From NCBI GenBank assembly GCA_934432725.1, contig CAKRZE010000001.1, forward strand, positions 248,001-312,000: a stretch of 64,000 bases of DNA, given 5' to 3'. Positions within the stretch are counted from its first letter, which is position 1. Each line of letters starts with the position of its first letter. The translations under genes were made by a program, and so were the position numbers. The notes beneath the pieces are model-generated. The model was not told the DNA's origin. It saw nothing but the letters and a program-made list of their open reading frames with translations, and searched no databases. Shown here piece after piece: positions 16,057-24,604 of the stretch. The stretch is from an uncultured Eubacteriales bacterium (lineage in GTDB: Bacteria > Bacillota > Clostridia > Oscillospirales > CAG-272).

Positions 16057-16515
16057 TCACCGCTTTCTAATGTTTGTGTGCCACTTTTTTTCATACGGTT
16101 TTATATAAACTTTATCAAAACCTCGCGGCAACCTATAATGATGATACACTAGTATCTCAGGAAGTTCATGTATCGCATCCACAAAATCATATGCTTGTTC
16201 ATTTTTTCGATTCTTTAATAAATCCAATACATGCTCAATGCAATTCGTCAATAAAGCATATATTTTTTCATCATACAAAAAATCTCTATGAACATAATAA
16301 TTATACGTAAAAGCGAATTCATATCGAAGATCGCTAGAATCTACAACTGTTACTAATTTCTTACGTATAATATTGTCTGTATATGTTTTGTCACACCCTT
16401 TTTTTAACACTTGATGTATTTGATCCAATATCATAATGTTATTTTCATGGTTCACATCCATTCTAATAACCATTAAAACATACGATATATCATACAGATC
16501 ATTATCGTCTATCAT
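16057..16515 (-). CDS. Candidate immunity protein for tip C10
   Basis: 152 aa, helical, soluble. Homologous to the protein at 22946-23461: shared DLYDI/DLYDL start, KIYALL/GIYAVL, and YDFVDAIHELPEI/YDLSDCLHDLPIF. Starts 2 bp after the C10 stop with GGGGGTAAAG upstream, the usual immunity position. Family not named with certainty. Strongly A+T-rich. Confidence 0.75.
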   Translation of the reverse strand: MIDDNDLYDISYVLMVIRMDVNHENNIMILDQIHQVLKKGCDKTYTDNIIRKKLVTVVDSSDLRYEFAFTYNYYVHRDFLYDEKIYALLTNCIEHVLDLLKNRKNEQAYDFVDAIHELPEILVYHHYRLPRGFDKVYIKPYEKKWHTNIRKR

Positions 16516-16517
16516 CT

Positions 16518-17568
16518 TTACCCCCTGTATGCATATACAAATACATCAACAGCTTTTTTGGCTTTAATTGCATATGCAACCCTATGATTACCATTCAAAA
16601 TAACAACATCAATACCAACCTCCACCATATGATCCCCGCCAAATTTTATTGCATTATTCATACGATAAGGATCCAATGTTGAAAATTTTTTCTTTGGTAT
16701 TAATGTTTTTGGATCAACCCCATACTGTGGTCCGGTCACTCCGGGCTTAAAAGGCACTCCTATTTTAGGAGACAATTTTTCCACTATATTTCCAGCAAGT
16801 TTGCTCGCGCCATAACCAACAGCCGCTTTAGTTGTTCCCCATGCAAATGATTTTGCTGCATCCGCAACATCATCTATCTCACCATCAATTGCATCCATTA
16901 CAACTTCAGTAATACCAGATACCACACATCCAGCCACTGGTCCTACAGCTGAAGTAATAGCACCGGATACCGCTGCCACACCACCCCTATTCCAATTTAT
17001 TTCAGATATAGAATTACCTGAAAGAAGCTGTCCAACAACCTCTAAACCAGCAGAAACCACGGCACCTGCAATTATGTGCCAAAACTCGCCGCCTCCGTCA
17101 GCACGGACAACGGGGTTATTGTCACAATAAGCATACAGGTTTTTATCGGTCAGAGCAGATGGGGACGCCATCAGAATTTCAGCCGAATCCGGCGATATCA
17201 TTCTTCCGATCTCAGGATCGTAATACCGACTGGATACGTAGTACAGCCCCGTTTCGCTGTCGTAGACATAGCCTCTGTAGCGCAGACTGTTCCACGATGC
17301 CGCGTTGGTCGCGTTCGTCACATCGTCGCCGTTTGTGTTTGTGACGGAAAGCAGCTTGCCCCATGCGTCATAATGGTAGAAGAACCGCGGCACATGCGTA
17401 TTGTCGCACATCGCAATGACATCGCCTTGCAGATTCGTCACAAAGAAGCTGAGCTGAAGGAAGCCCACACGCTCGTCATACCGCAGCATGTACGACGGTA
17501 CGCCGTTTTCGTCGTAATAATATTCGACCCAGTTATTCCCCCACGATTCACGCAGAAGCTGCGTGCCG
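16518..17568 (-). pseudogene. Displaced rhs 3' end C10 with ParB-like toxin tip
   Basis: Starts inside the core at GTQLLRESWGNNWVEYYYDE and runs through YYVSSRYYDPEIGRMISPDS, a linker with glycine-rich hydrophobic stretches, to a tip of about 100 aa: PKKKFSTLDPYRMNNAIKFG and VVILNGNHRVAYAIKAKKAV. The NGNHRV-A motif followed by V-VFVY resembles ParB N-terminal (ParB-like nuclease) domains. The frame is open from a TTG at 17639 through the palindrome, but it has no signal peptide or full core, so it is probably silent. Tip uninterrupted. Confidence 0.75.
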
Positions 17569-17665
17569 CTTTGCCGAGAGCAGGCAGGTTTGCCTGCTCT
17601 CGGTCTGCTTGATGGAAGAATAACAATGAAGAAAAGCAAGTTTTTCGTTCGTATGGAGGGGTACT
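17569..17665. repeat. Type I cassette junction, copy at C10
   Basis: Palindrome 17574-17603 (perfect 13-bp stem), followed by a flank (GATGGAAGAATAACAATGAA and on) nearly identical to the one at 34947-35048. Confidence 0.85.
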
Positions 17666-17695
17666 TCTTTCTTCATTTTCCAAGCAAATTAGTTT

Positions 17696-18082
17696 TCACT
17701 TACTCAATGGTCTAAATTCAGTAATAACAATATTCTCAATTACATTGCCATTATCCTCAAATATCACCCGAAGTTTAGCGAAAAAAGCACTTCCCATATC
17801 ATTTTTCAAGATGCAATATATCATATATTCATTTGATGAAATCTGCTCCATTCTTTTGATATTCTTTTGATCAGGAGCAACGGAAACAATATTGCCACAT
17901 TTTTCGAAAAACGTGGGGGCGTCTTTCACATATTCTGTTATCAACTGACATAAACCATCCGCCTTCATTTTTTTCGACCAATACCCTGTCAAGGAAAAAA
18001 CAAGAATGTTCATCATACAAAATAATACAATTGCACATACTACAAACACCCGAATTTGAGTTTTTCGTTTCATGCTACTCAT
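17696..18082 (-). CDS. Single-span membrane protein, orphan immunity-like (paralogue of 1332-1703)
   Basis: 128 aa. Basic N-terminus, one helix (VFVVCAIVLFCMMNILVFSL), then a soluble domain with RMEQISSNEYMIYCILKNDM and KLRVIFEDN. Close paralogue of the gene 16 kb away at 1332-1703. No rhs tip stands directly upstream, because the preceding gene is the C9 partner at 18194-18601, so its toxin is gone. Start ATG 18082, with AGAGG upstream. Confidence 0.7.
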   Translation of the reverse strand: MSSMKRKTQIRVFVVCAIVLFCMMNILVFSLTGYWSKKMKADGLCQLITEYVKDAPTFFEKCGNIVSVAPDQKNIKRMEQISSNEYMIYCILKNDMGSAFFAKLRVIFEDNGNVIENIVITEFRPLSK

Positions 18083-18193
18083 TTCTTGAAGCACCTCTCA
18101 AAGAACTTGGTCAAATTCAACCCAGCGCTAAAATATGCACCGCCAATCGCGTGAATTCCTCCAAAAACAGAACTCAAGACAGCAATCGTATAG

Positions 18194-18601
18194 TCAAATG
18201 ATAATTTCAATATCTACTCCTTTTGATACAATATGCAATTCACCTCCCGAAAACATTTGAAACAGCAAGTAAAGACAGGATTCCATACATTCGCTGTTTT
18301 TTGGAAGATACGTCTTCAGATATGAAAAATCTTCTTCCACAGTTAGCGAAATGATTGTTTCAGAACTTCCATATTTATCGCCCTTAATTGCAAATGCAAT
18401 TTCTATACCATGAAAGATTAAGATAATCTTAACATTAAAAATCGGATTAATTAATTCGATTTTTATATTATCTTCACCACATTGATATTGGATATTTTTA
18501 AACTTCGCATCATGGACATAACTATTGTACAGTAGTTCTTTTAATTCCCGGAGATTACCCTTATCGTATTTTAGCACATCTTCACCTTCATCATTATCCA
18601 T
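18194..18601 (-). CDS. Candidate immunity protein for tip C9
   Basis: 135 aa, soluble, A+T-rich. Starts MDNDEGEDVLKYDKGNLREL and contains YNSYVHDAKFKNIQYQCGED, a pattern seen in small beta-sandwich hypothetical proteins (the NSxxHD segment). ATG 18601 overlaps the C9 stop by 8 bp, the tight coupling expected of a toxin-immunity pair. The same frame is open to 18709 but inside the toxin. Confidence 0.7.
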   Translation of the reverse strand: MDNDEGEDVLKYDKGNLRELKELLYNSYVHDAKFKNIQYQCGEDNIKIELINPIFNVKIILIFHGIEIAFAIKGDKYGSSETIISLTVEEDFSYLKTYLPKNSECMESCLYLLFQMFSGGELHIVSKGVDIEIII

Positions 18602-19755
18602 ATGGAAAATAGATTGTTGCATATGGTTCTGGCACAATAGTTCCCGGATAATAATGCCCTGTGCCGTATATGTGATAATGTGGACCATTTGCATAAATAG
18701 GGTTTTCATCCCATCGAAACACTTCGGTATCCGTAAGAGGATTCATCCAACTAATAAATGCCCCATTCTTTGTCCCTGCTCTAAATACTTTAACTAATCC
18801 AACCGGATTGAAAGTATTTGGATCTACAGGAAAAATAACTGACCTGTCAGGCTCTTTGGGAGTTGCTATGTCTTCCGATTTTTCTTCAGATTTCGGAACA
18901 GAAATATCTGGATATTTCGTGGCTTGATAAATTCCATATCCTATAGCACTTGCAGTTAACAACGCAGCACCAGCCACGGCAACAGCATCTCCAAATGGAA
19001 GCGGTCCATCAACCGCAGCCACGCCCCCGCACCCCGCATAAGCAGGAGACATAACGCCCATTGCTTTTCTGATTTCGGCAGCAGCTGTTTTAGCAAATTC
19101 CCATATTTCGCTCCAAAGTTTTCCCGTATAGTCAACCCTATTTACAGAATTATTTCCACAATAAGCAAACATGTTAGTGCCCAACACATTGTGCCCTGTA
19201 GAACATAACTATCCGGACTAATCCACCGACCGATCTCAGGATCGTAATACCGACTGGATACGTAGTACAGCCCCGTTTCCCTATCGTAAACATACCCGCG
19301 ATAAAGAAGCGTATTCCAGCCCGCAGAGTTATCCGTGCTTGTGACAACGTTGCCGTTGACATCCGTCACGGAAAGCAGCTTGCCCCATGCATCGTAGTGA
19401 TAGAAGAACCGCAGCGCGTGCGTATTGTCGCACATCGCAATGATATCGCCCTGAAGGTTCGTCACAAAGAAGCTGAGCTGAAGGAAGCCTACCCGCTCGT
19501 CATACCGCAGCATGTACGACGGTACGCCGTTTTCATCGTAATAATATTCAACCCAGTTATTCCCCCACGATTCACGCAAAAGCTGCGTGCCGTCGAAGAT
19601 ATACTGATGCTCCACGCCGTCAACCGTCTTGGACATCCGGATGCCGTCCGCGTTATACGCATAGCTGTAGGTTTTTCCTCCTACCGTTGCGCTTTGCAGC
19701 TGTCTGCCGTTCTGCCATGTGAACGTATACCGCCTGCCGTTGTAATAGCTCAGCG
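18594..19755 (-). pseudogene. Displaced rhs 3' end C9 with HYH-type tip, frameshifted
   Basis: Begins earlier in the core than most (SYYNGRRYTFTWQNGRQLQS), so it keeps the YIFDGTQLLRES segment. Runs to RYYDPEIGRWISPDS. Near 19190 the frame shifts: one frame ends in LTCLLIVEIIL and the continuation MFAYCGNNSVNRVDYTGKLW is in another. The tip includes GLVKVFRAGTKNGAFISWMN and GPHYHIYGTGHYYPGTIVPE, a recurring Rhs/WapA tip whose activity I cannot name. Defective as read. Confidence 0.8.
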
Positions 19756-19850
19756 CTTGTCAGGAGCACTCCTGACACCTTTAAGGGCTTGGAATTATCC
19801 CAGAGGTCTGCCTTTTGTCCCCAAAGGGCAATGCTGGCTGGGATAGTTAT
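19756..19850. repeat. Type II cassette junction, copy at C9
   Basis: Palindrome TGTCAGGAG / CTCCTGACA with a 2-nt loop (19758-19777), then about 70 bp (CCTTTAAGGGCTTGGAATTA and on) shared with 29917-30000. rhs homology stops exactly at CTCAGCG, as in that copy. Confidence 0.8.
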
Positions 19851-19872
19851 ACTATAATTTCATAACTCGCCT

Positions 19873-20178
19873 CTATTCTGTAACAAATATCACATAAAAT
19901 GAATTTCCGTTTGTTCTTATATAATTTGAAATATATTCAAATGCAACCTTAATACTACATTCGACATTGAATTTGGAATCCCGACTGGATTCCATGTTAT
20001 AATACCAACTATCATAGTTGTATTCCAATTTTTCTGTCAGAATATCCCCCCCTAAAACGATTTTCTTTTTGATTTTAAAATGCTTAAGGATTAAAATAGC
20101 ATCTTCTATCATCCAAGCCGTTTCAGTATTGGAAAAATCCACAGAAGTGATTGTTTTATTTCCAATAGTAATTTTCAT
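19873..20178 (-). CDS. Candidate immunity protein for tip C8 (resembles Imm40)
   Basis: 101 aa. The order of elements (hydrophobic EDAILILKHF, then KKIVLGGDIL, then YNYDSWYYN, then a C-terminal helix and VIFVTE strand) resembles the Imm40 family, which has a GGDxL and YDNWY-type pattern. Starts 4 bp after the C8 stop; GAGGTGAG at that stop serves as its ribosome site. Confidence 0.65.
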   Translation of the reverse strand: MKITIGNKTITSVDFSNTETAWMIEDAILILKHFKIKKKIVLGGDILTEKLEYNYDSWYYNMESSRDSKFNVECSIKVAFEYISNYIRTNGNSFYVIFVTE

Positions 20179-20182
20179 CTAC

Positions 20183-21164
20183 TCACCTCATCTTCCTAAA
20201 AAAACGGTGATTGCACAAACCATTAGGTTCTAAAATGTACTCAAAAACGCCGGGCGTATTATTTATACTTCCAGGCAGTTCAATCAAATTGCGCATAATA
20301 CCGTCACCACCTTTTAATGGACGCCCCGAATTAATATCAACAAATGTATCAATAACTGACGGAAAAGCGTGATTTAAATCTGCCGCATTATTCATTTGTT
20401 TTATAACCTTATCAGTATATCTAATACCGCTCGCGGATGTGTCAACGATATTCTCAACCCTATTTGCTGTTTTTGCTATATCATGTGTTGTATCTACCAC
20501 ATCAGCGACTTTATTAACCGTTTTAACAGCTCATGTCACTTCACCAACGCCTGTTACAAACGGAATAAGATCAATTGCATCTCCTGCTAATCCCGCCCAT
20601 GCCCAAGGATCTGTTGGATTGACACAAACCTCAACAATACTCGCTCCAAGAGAAATAACATCAAAAACAGTTTCCCAGAGCTGACCGCCGTAGTCAACTC
20701 TTACAACAGGATTATTGTCACAATATGCATACAGATTTTTATCGGTCAGAGCAGATGGGGACGCCATCAGAATTTCAGCCGAATCCGGCGATATCATTCT
20801 TCCGATCTCAGGATCATAATACCGACTGGATACGTAGTACAGCCCCGTTTCCCTATCGTAAACATACCCGCGACAAAGAAGCGTATTCCAGCCTGCGGAG
20901 TTATCCGTGCTTGTGACAACGTTGCCGTTGACATCCGTCACGGAAAGCAGCTTGCCCCATGCGTCATAATGGTAGAAGAACCGCAGCGCGTGCGTATTGT
21001 CGCAGACTGCGATGACATCTCCCTGAAGGTTCGTGATATAGAAATTCAGAAGGATATCCCCGTCATTTTCATCATACCGCAGGCAGTATGTGGGCGAACC
21101 GTTCTCATCATAGAAGTATTCGACCCAGTTATTCCCCCACGATTCACGCAAAAGCTGCGTGCCG
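20183..21164 (-). pseudogene. Displaced rhs 3' end C8 with in-frame TGA
   Basis: Begins at the common codon (GTQLLRESWGNNWVEYFYDE) beside the type I palindrome and runs to RMISPDSAEILMASPSALTD. The reading frame meets TGA at 20531-20533 after FVTGVGEVT, then continues in the same frame (AVKTVNKVADVVDTTHDIAK) to a tip with YTDKVIKQMNNAADLNHAFP, GVFEYILEPNGLCNHRFF. The tip matches a widespread family of small polymorphic toxins. One CGA-to-TGA change would explain the break. Confidence 0.8.
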
Positions 21165-21262
21165 CTTTACCGAGAGCAGGCAGGTTTGCCTGCTCGCGGG
21201 TTGCTTAATGGAAGAATAACAATGGAAAAAAGCAGGTTTTGCGTTAGTATGGAAGGGGCCCC
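21165..21262. repeat. Type I cassette junction, copy at C8
   Basis: Palindrome at 21170-21199 with one mismatch in the stem (CTCGCGG instead of CTCTCGG). The flank AATGGAAGAATAACAATGGA matches the other copies. Confidence 0.8.
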
Positions 21263-21290
21263 GTCCTCTTTTTGCATTATTTCATGACAG

Positions 21291-21524
21291 TCAATCGTTT
21301 TTTGAATATATACTAACGAGTTGATTTAACATATATTGCAATGCATCACTTTCTGAAGGAAACCCCATACAATCATACTCCACTCCCCTTTCTCTGACAA
21401 ATGTTTCCCAACAAAGTCGATTTTTGCGGATATTATATCCCTCATTTACACTATTATTAAAAGAAACAATTTCGGGAGAAATTCCGTTCTTTTTCAGTTG
21501 ATCACCAAACTCAGCTCTGTCCAT
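21291..21524 (-). CDS. Small orphan immunity-like protein
   Basis: 77 aa: MDRAEFGDQLKKNGISPEIV, NEGYNIRKNRLCWETFVRER and YDCMGFPSESDALQYMLNQL. This compact domain recurs beside polymorphic toxins in Bacillota. No rhs tip directly upstream, so the partner toxin has been lost. The ribosome site is weak. Confidence 0.65.
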   Translation of the reverse strand: MDRAEFGDQLKKNGISPEIVSFNNSVNEGYNIRKNRLCWETFVRERGVEYDCMGFPSESDALQYMLNQLVSIYSKND

Positions 21525-21538
21525 ATCATATCAACCCA

Positions 21539-21585
21539 ATGCTCAACGTCTCAAAACTAATCATAATCGGTCACCGCGTAAATGA
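21539..21585 (-). pseudogene. Remnant of the 5' end of the immunity-like gene found at 35.4 kb
   Basis: About 45 bp (TTGAGACGTT, ATTATGATTAGTTTT region) nearly identical to the start and leader of the gene at 34828-35445 (MISFETLS). The coding part is gone. It shows that cassettes were copied within the locus and then eroded. Confidence 0.6.
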
Positions 21586-21647
21586 TATGTCTTCATATCG
21601 CCCTCATCTTTTCCTGACACGAAAAACCAAACCTCCTACAATTGCAC

Positions 21648-22088
21648 TCACACAGCAGGATGATAAAACTCAATTTTTCCCATATGGTTCTCAATAGAGC
21701 GCCATCTGAGCTTTGAAGCACAAATTACAGTACCCGTATACTCATCCAAATCGGATTCCGTCATATCACCGCAATCGCACCAATAAATATTTTCATCTTT
21801 CATAATCATTGTGGAATCCAATATTTCACAGGTGTAATTTTCATCAACCGGAAAAAGCCGGACGTATTTCAAACCCTCAAATTCCATCTCTATCATAGAA
21901 TCCTTTTCGAATTGCCGTTGAATAAGAACACGCAACACCCTGCGATTATTCAACGGATACATGGAAAGATCAGCATCAACATATGCACCGCTTACATAGC
22001 TCATTTCTTTTATACAGCTATCGTGAAAATTGCATACTTTTTCCATAAACTTCAGCATTTCATCGTAAGTATTGATTATCTCCCACAT
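21648..22088 (-). CDS. Orphan immunity-like protein (FHDSCIKE family)
   Basis: 146 aa: MWEIINTYDEMLKFMEKVCN, FHDSCIKEMSYVSGAYVDAD, MIEMEFEGLKYVRLFPVDEN, YTCEILDSTMIM. The FHDSCIKE...Y-SG and EMEF-GL pattern is a familiar soluble immunity-associated family in Clostridia and Bacilli. ATG 22088 has AAAGGG upstream. Directly upstream lies only the degraded tail of its former toxin. Confidence 0.7.
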   Translation of the reverse strand: MWEIINTYDEMLKFMEKVCNFHDSCIKEMSYVSGAYVDADLSMYPLNNRRVLRVLIQRQFEKDSMIEMEFEGLKYVRLFPVDENYTCEILDSTMIMKDENIYWCDCGDMTESDLDEYTGTVICASKLRWRSIENHMGKIEFYHPAV

Positions 22089-22125
22089 AAAGCACCCTTT
22101 TTCATAATCATCCAAATATCAAGAC

Positions 22126-22215
22126 CAAACCCCGTCCCCGGTTCCTGACAGTCCGGGCAAGAAATCATCAACAAAGCCATTGATTACTATGTAGTCACCG
22201 CAAATAAGTTATCCT
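22126..22215 (-). pseudogene. Degraded C-terminal tail of a toxin
   Basis: One frame reads IVINGFVDDFLPGLSGTGDG and stops just before the immunity gene at 22088. It is related at the DNA level to 36202-36350, where the frame reads GIADDFLFGPLGAGVGQGLV. No rhs core remains here. Confidence 0.45.
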
Positions 22216-22277
22216 ATTTAAGCCCTCCGAACGCCAATATGAAAATAACACCACGAATAAGTCTGCACACAGCCGCT

Positions 22278-22847
22278 TTACTTTCTTTCAATTGCACAAT
22301 ATTTCGTTATTATCGCTGTTAATGGCGCAAAAACCCCCATGTCATTAACATAAATCTCCATCTCCTTGGCTCCAAACATCGAAACATATACGGGTGCCGA
22401 GAATTTAAGCCGTTGCCTACAGGATTTCGGACTTTTAAACGATTCTTTGCAGTGTTGTGTCAGTTCGCTTATATCTTTTACGGCGACATATTCCATATCA
22501 ACATTTTCCATGCAAAGAGACTCCTTGAAAACCTCGTCCGCCATTTTTCTCTTAGGATCTAAGGTTTCTCTGTAAAACGCAATATCTTCATCATGAATAG
22601 TCCTCCTCTCAATAAATTCATCATCCAATTTCTGAAATATCATATAACTTCGAAAAAAGCCGGTAATTGGAATTACATAACTATATCCCAATACTTTTCT
22701 AGTTTCATAAAAGGAATACAAATGATATCTGCTGTTCAAAAACTGATTAATATCCCACACCATATCGTTTTTGATTCGGTTTTTGTCAGAACTGCCAGGT
22801 GCCCATATTGAAATATTATTTTCCCGGATACGGTAAATGTTATGCAT
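22278..22847 (-). CDS. Orphan immunity-like protein
   Basis: 189 aa, soluble. Segments: MHNIYRIRENNISIWAPGSS, YVIPITGFFRSYMIFQKLDD, TIHDEDIAFYRETLDPKRKM, then a C-terminal half with AKEMEIYVNDMGVFAP. A broken paralogue lies at 15655-15785. ATG 22847 has AAAGGAG upstream. Family unknown; its toxin is absent. Confidence 0.65.
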   Translation of the reverse strand: MHNIYRIRENNISIWAPGSSDKNRIKNDMVWDINQFLNSRYHLYSFYETRKVLGYSYVIPITGFFRSYMIFQKLDDEFIERRTIHDEDIAFYRETLDPKRKMADEVFKESLCMENVDMEYVAVKDISELTQHCKESFKSPKSCRQRLKFSAPVYVSMFGAKEMEIYVNDMGVFAPLTAIITKYCAIERK

Positions 22848-22945
22848 TAGAATACTCCTTTCCATGGTTTGAAGAATGCAAAACCTCATCCGAATTCCAA
22901 ATCTCCCAATAAAGAAAGGCTTGTCTATAATCCGTACCCATTTTT

Positions 22946-23461
22946 TCAACCCTTTTTAAAATGCAGAAAATGTCTCGCGGTCTTTGTCATAAGTTCTTCC
23001 TTTTTCAAAAAAGAACTATCATGCGCTGTCCGGTAATTTTTCACCTCGACATTCCAAAATTTTCGAGGAATCAAATTGCCATTTTCCGAAATAAAAATCG
23101 GCAAATCATGCAAGCAATCCGAAAGATCATAAACCCCTTGGACATCATTTTCATTTATTCTTATCAACAACTGCTCACACGCCTCAATAAGGACCGCATA
23201 AATGCCTTCATTTTTCAGGAACGGTGCCGGATAATAGCAGTATTTATTATCCACATAAACAAAATCCAACCCTCTATTCTTTTCCAATGGATCAATTGTC
23301 CGAAGAACCTTTCGAAATTGATTGGCTTCGAAATGCTTCTGAGAGCCTTTCAGAACCGAAATAATTGCAATTACAATTTTTTTATTCTGTTGACTCTCAG
23401 GGAAACAACGAACAGAGCACAAAACTGCATGCAAGTCATACAAATCATATACGCTCAGCAT
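22946..23461 (-). CDS. Orphan immunity-like protein (paralogue of 16057-16515)
   Basis: 171 aa, helical: MLSVYDLYDLHAVLCSVRCF at the start, EGIYAVLIEACEQLLIRINE, VYDLSDCLHDLPIFISENGN. Homologous to the C10 partner, so the locus keeps at least two alleles of this family. ATG 23461 follows GAAGGAAAATTG. No toxin remains beside it. Confidence 0.65.
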   Translation of the reverse strand: MLSVYDLYDLHAVLCSVRCFPESQQNKKIVIAIISVLKGSQKHFEANQFRKVLRTIDPLEKNRGLDFVYVDNKYCYYPAPFLKNEGIYAVLIEACEQLLIRINENDVQGVYDLSDCLHDLPIFISENGNLIPRKFWNVEVKNYRTAHDSSFLKKEELMTKTARHFLHFKKG

Positions 23462-23486
23462 CAATTTTCCTTCACCTTTCCAATTT

Positions 23487-23804
23487 TCAAGACAAATCAA
23501 AACTGACGTAACCGGCTTTTATAATTTCCGTTTCCAAATCAAGAAATTTTCCAACAGCAGACTTGCCTCCGATAAGACTTTTCAGAAAATGCTTTTTAAA
23601 TACCAACTTGGTTTTTGGCTGCGTATAAAATGTAAACGACAGCGTAGTTATGTCTCTTACTGCTACACATTTACTGCCCTGACTTCTATTTTCCCAAGAA
23701 TAATTCTTTGCACAATCATCAAAGTTGACATGACAAATGCCATTTGAAGATTGCAATATTACCTCGCTCTCAGTCACATCTATCACATCATAACAAATAA
23801 TCAT
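23487..23804 (-). CDS. Orphan immunity-like hypothetical protein
   Basis: 105 aa, beta-rich (IICYDVIDVTESEVILQSSN, VAVRDITTLSFTFYTQPKTK). Might be a small barrel like the N-terminus of the 2497-3024 product, but similarity is too weak to claim. Ends 25 bp before the next gene, so it is probably co-transcribed. Confidence 0.5.
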   Translation of the reverse strand: MIICYDVIDVTESEVILQSSNGICHVNFDDCAKNYSWENRSQGSKCVAVRDITTLSFTFYTQPKTKLVFKKHFLKSLIGGKSAVGKFLDLETEIIKAGYVSFDLS

Positions 23805-23810
23805 TTGGTT

Positions 23811-24392
23811 TTACTTTCTCTTCATTGCTTTTAAAAAATCATTCGCTTCTCCATTTGGATTAGCTGTTCTGGTTGCTTCAATCATATACCATGAATATTC
23901 CAAATCGTGAATAATAATTGGAATTTGCCTTCCGAATTTATTCTTCACAAAACCACTAATCTGTAGTTTTTTGGCAACAGCAACTATTTCAGTGAGCAGT
24001 TCATAACAACCGATAGGACCTTTTCCTATATACCGCATATCAGAATCATAACACGCCCTATAATCTTCATATCCAATATTTTCAATACCTTTTTCTCTAT
24101 ACCAATCAAAAAGTATTTTCATACCTTCACCGTCGGCGTCTGCATCAATGATCGGTATTTCATTTTGACGCCAAAAAGCATAGTTCCAACGTTTCTCCGA
24201 GGTTTCATCTACACTACCGCAATCGCGTTCGGTATTATAACTTACAGAAAATTGCGTGACATTGGAATATCCATTGTATTTATATGCTTCATTTGCATCA
24301 ACAAGAAACGAAATAGCATATATGTCACTTTCATCCCAACCAGAAATAATACCGCACAATTTCTTTTCAAGATATCTCTGCAAATCAATCAT
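23811..24392 (-). CDS. Orphan immunity-like protein, possibly DUF4303-like
   Basis: 193 aa. Starts MIDLQRYLEKKLCGIISGWD, then SDIYAISFLVDANEAYKYNG and SVSYNTERDCGSVDETSEKR followed by WNYAFWRQNE. The order, an early 'YA-S' strand, a 'NTER' segment and a Trp-rich 'RWNYAFW', resembles DUF4303 proteins, which are common immunity-type neighbours. ATG 24392 has GGTGGG upstream. Confidence 0.6.
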   Translation of the reverse strand: MIDLQRYLEKKLCGIISGWDESDIYAISFLVDANEAYKYNGYSNVTQFSVSYNTERDCGSVDETSEKRWNYAFWRQNEIPIIDADADGEGMKILFDWYREKGIENIGYEDYRACYDSDMRYIGKGPIGCYELLTEIVAVAKKLQISGFVKNKFGRQIPIIIHDLEYSWYMIEATRTANPNGEANDFLKAMKRK

Positions 24393-24464
24393 TTTTACCC
24401 ACCATATTCCTCTTACTTTTACAAAAAACATACATACCTAGTCCCATCTAATCCCCGTAACTCC

Positions 24465-24583
24465 AAGGCAGTATGTGGGCGAACCGTTCTCGTCATAGAA
24501 GTATTCTATCCAGTTATTCCCCCACGATTCACGCAAAAGCTGCGTGCAGCTTTGCCGGGAGAAAGCAGGATGCTCCCGGCAAA
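24465..24583 (-). pseudogene. rhs core remnant C7 with variant palindrome
   Basis: Only about 80 bp of core survives (GTQLLRESWGNNWIEYFYDE then NGSPTYCLG), ending in unrelated DNA. On its upstream side, beginning 3 bp past the core homology (24465-24547), lies a different hairpin, TTTGCCGGGAG / CTCCCGGCAAA (24551-24583). Junction position in the core is about the same as in the type I copies. Confidence 0.75.
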
Positions 24584-24604
24584 CTCACCCATCGTTAGAG
24601 AGAA

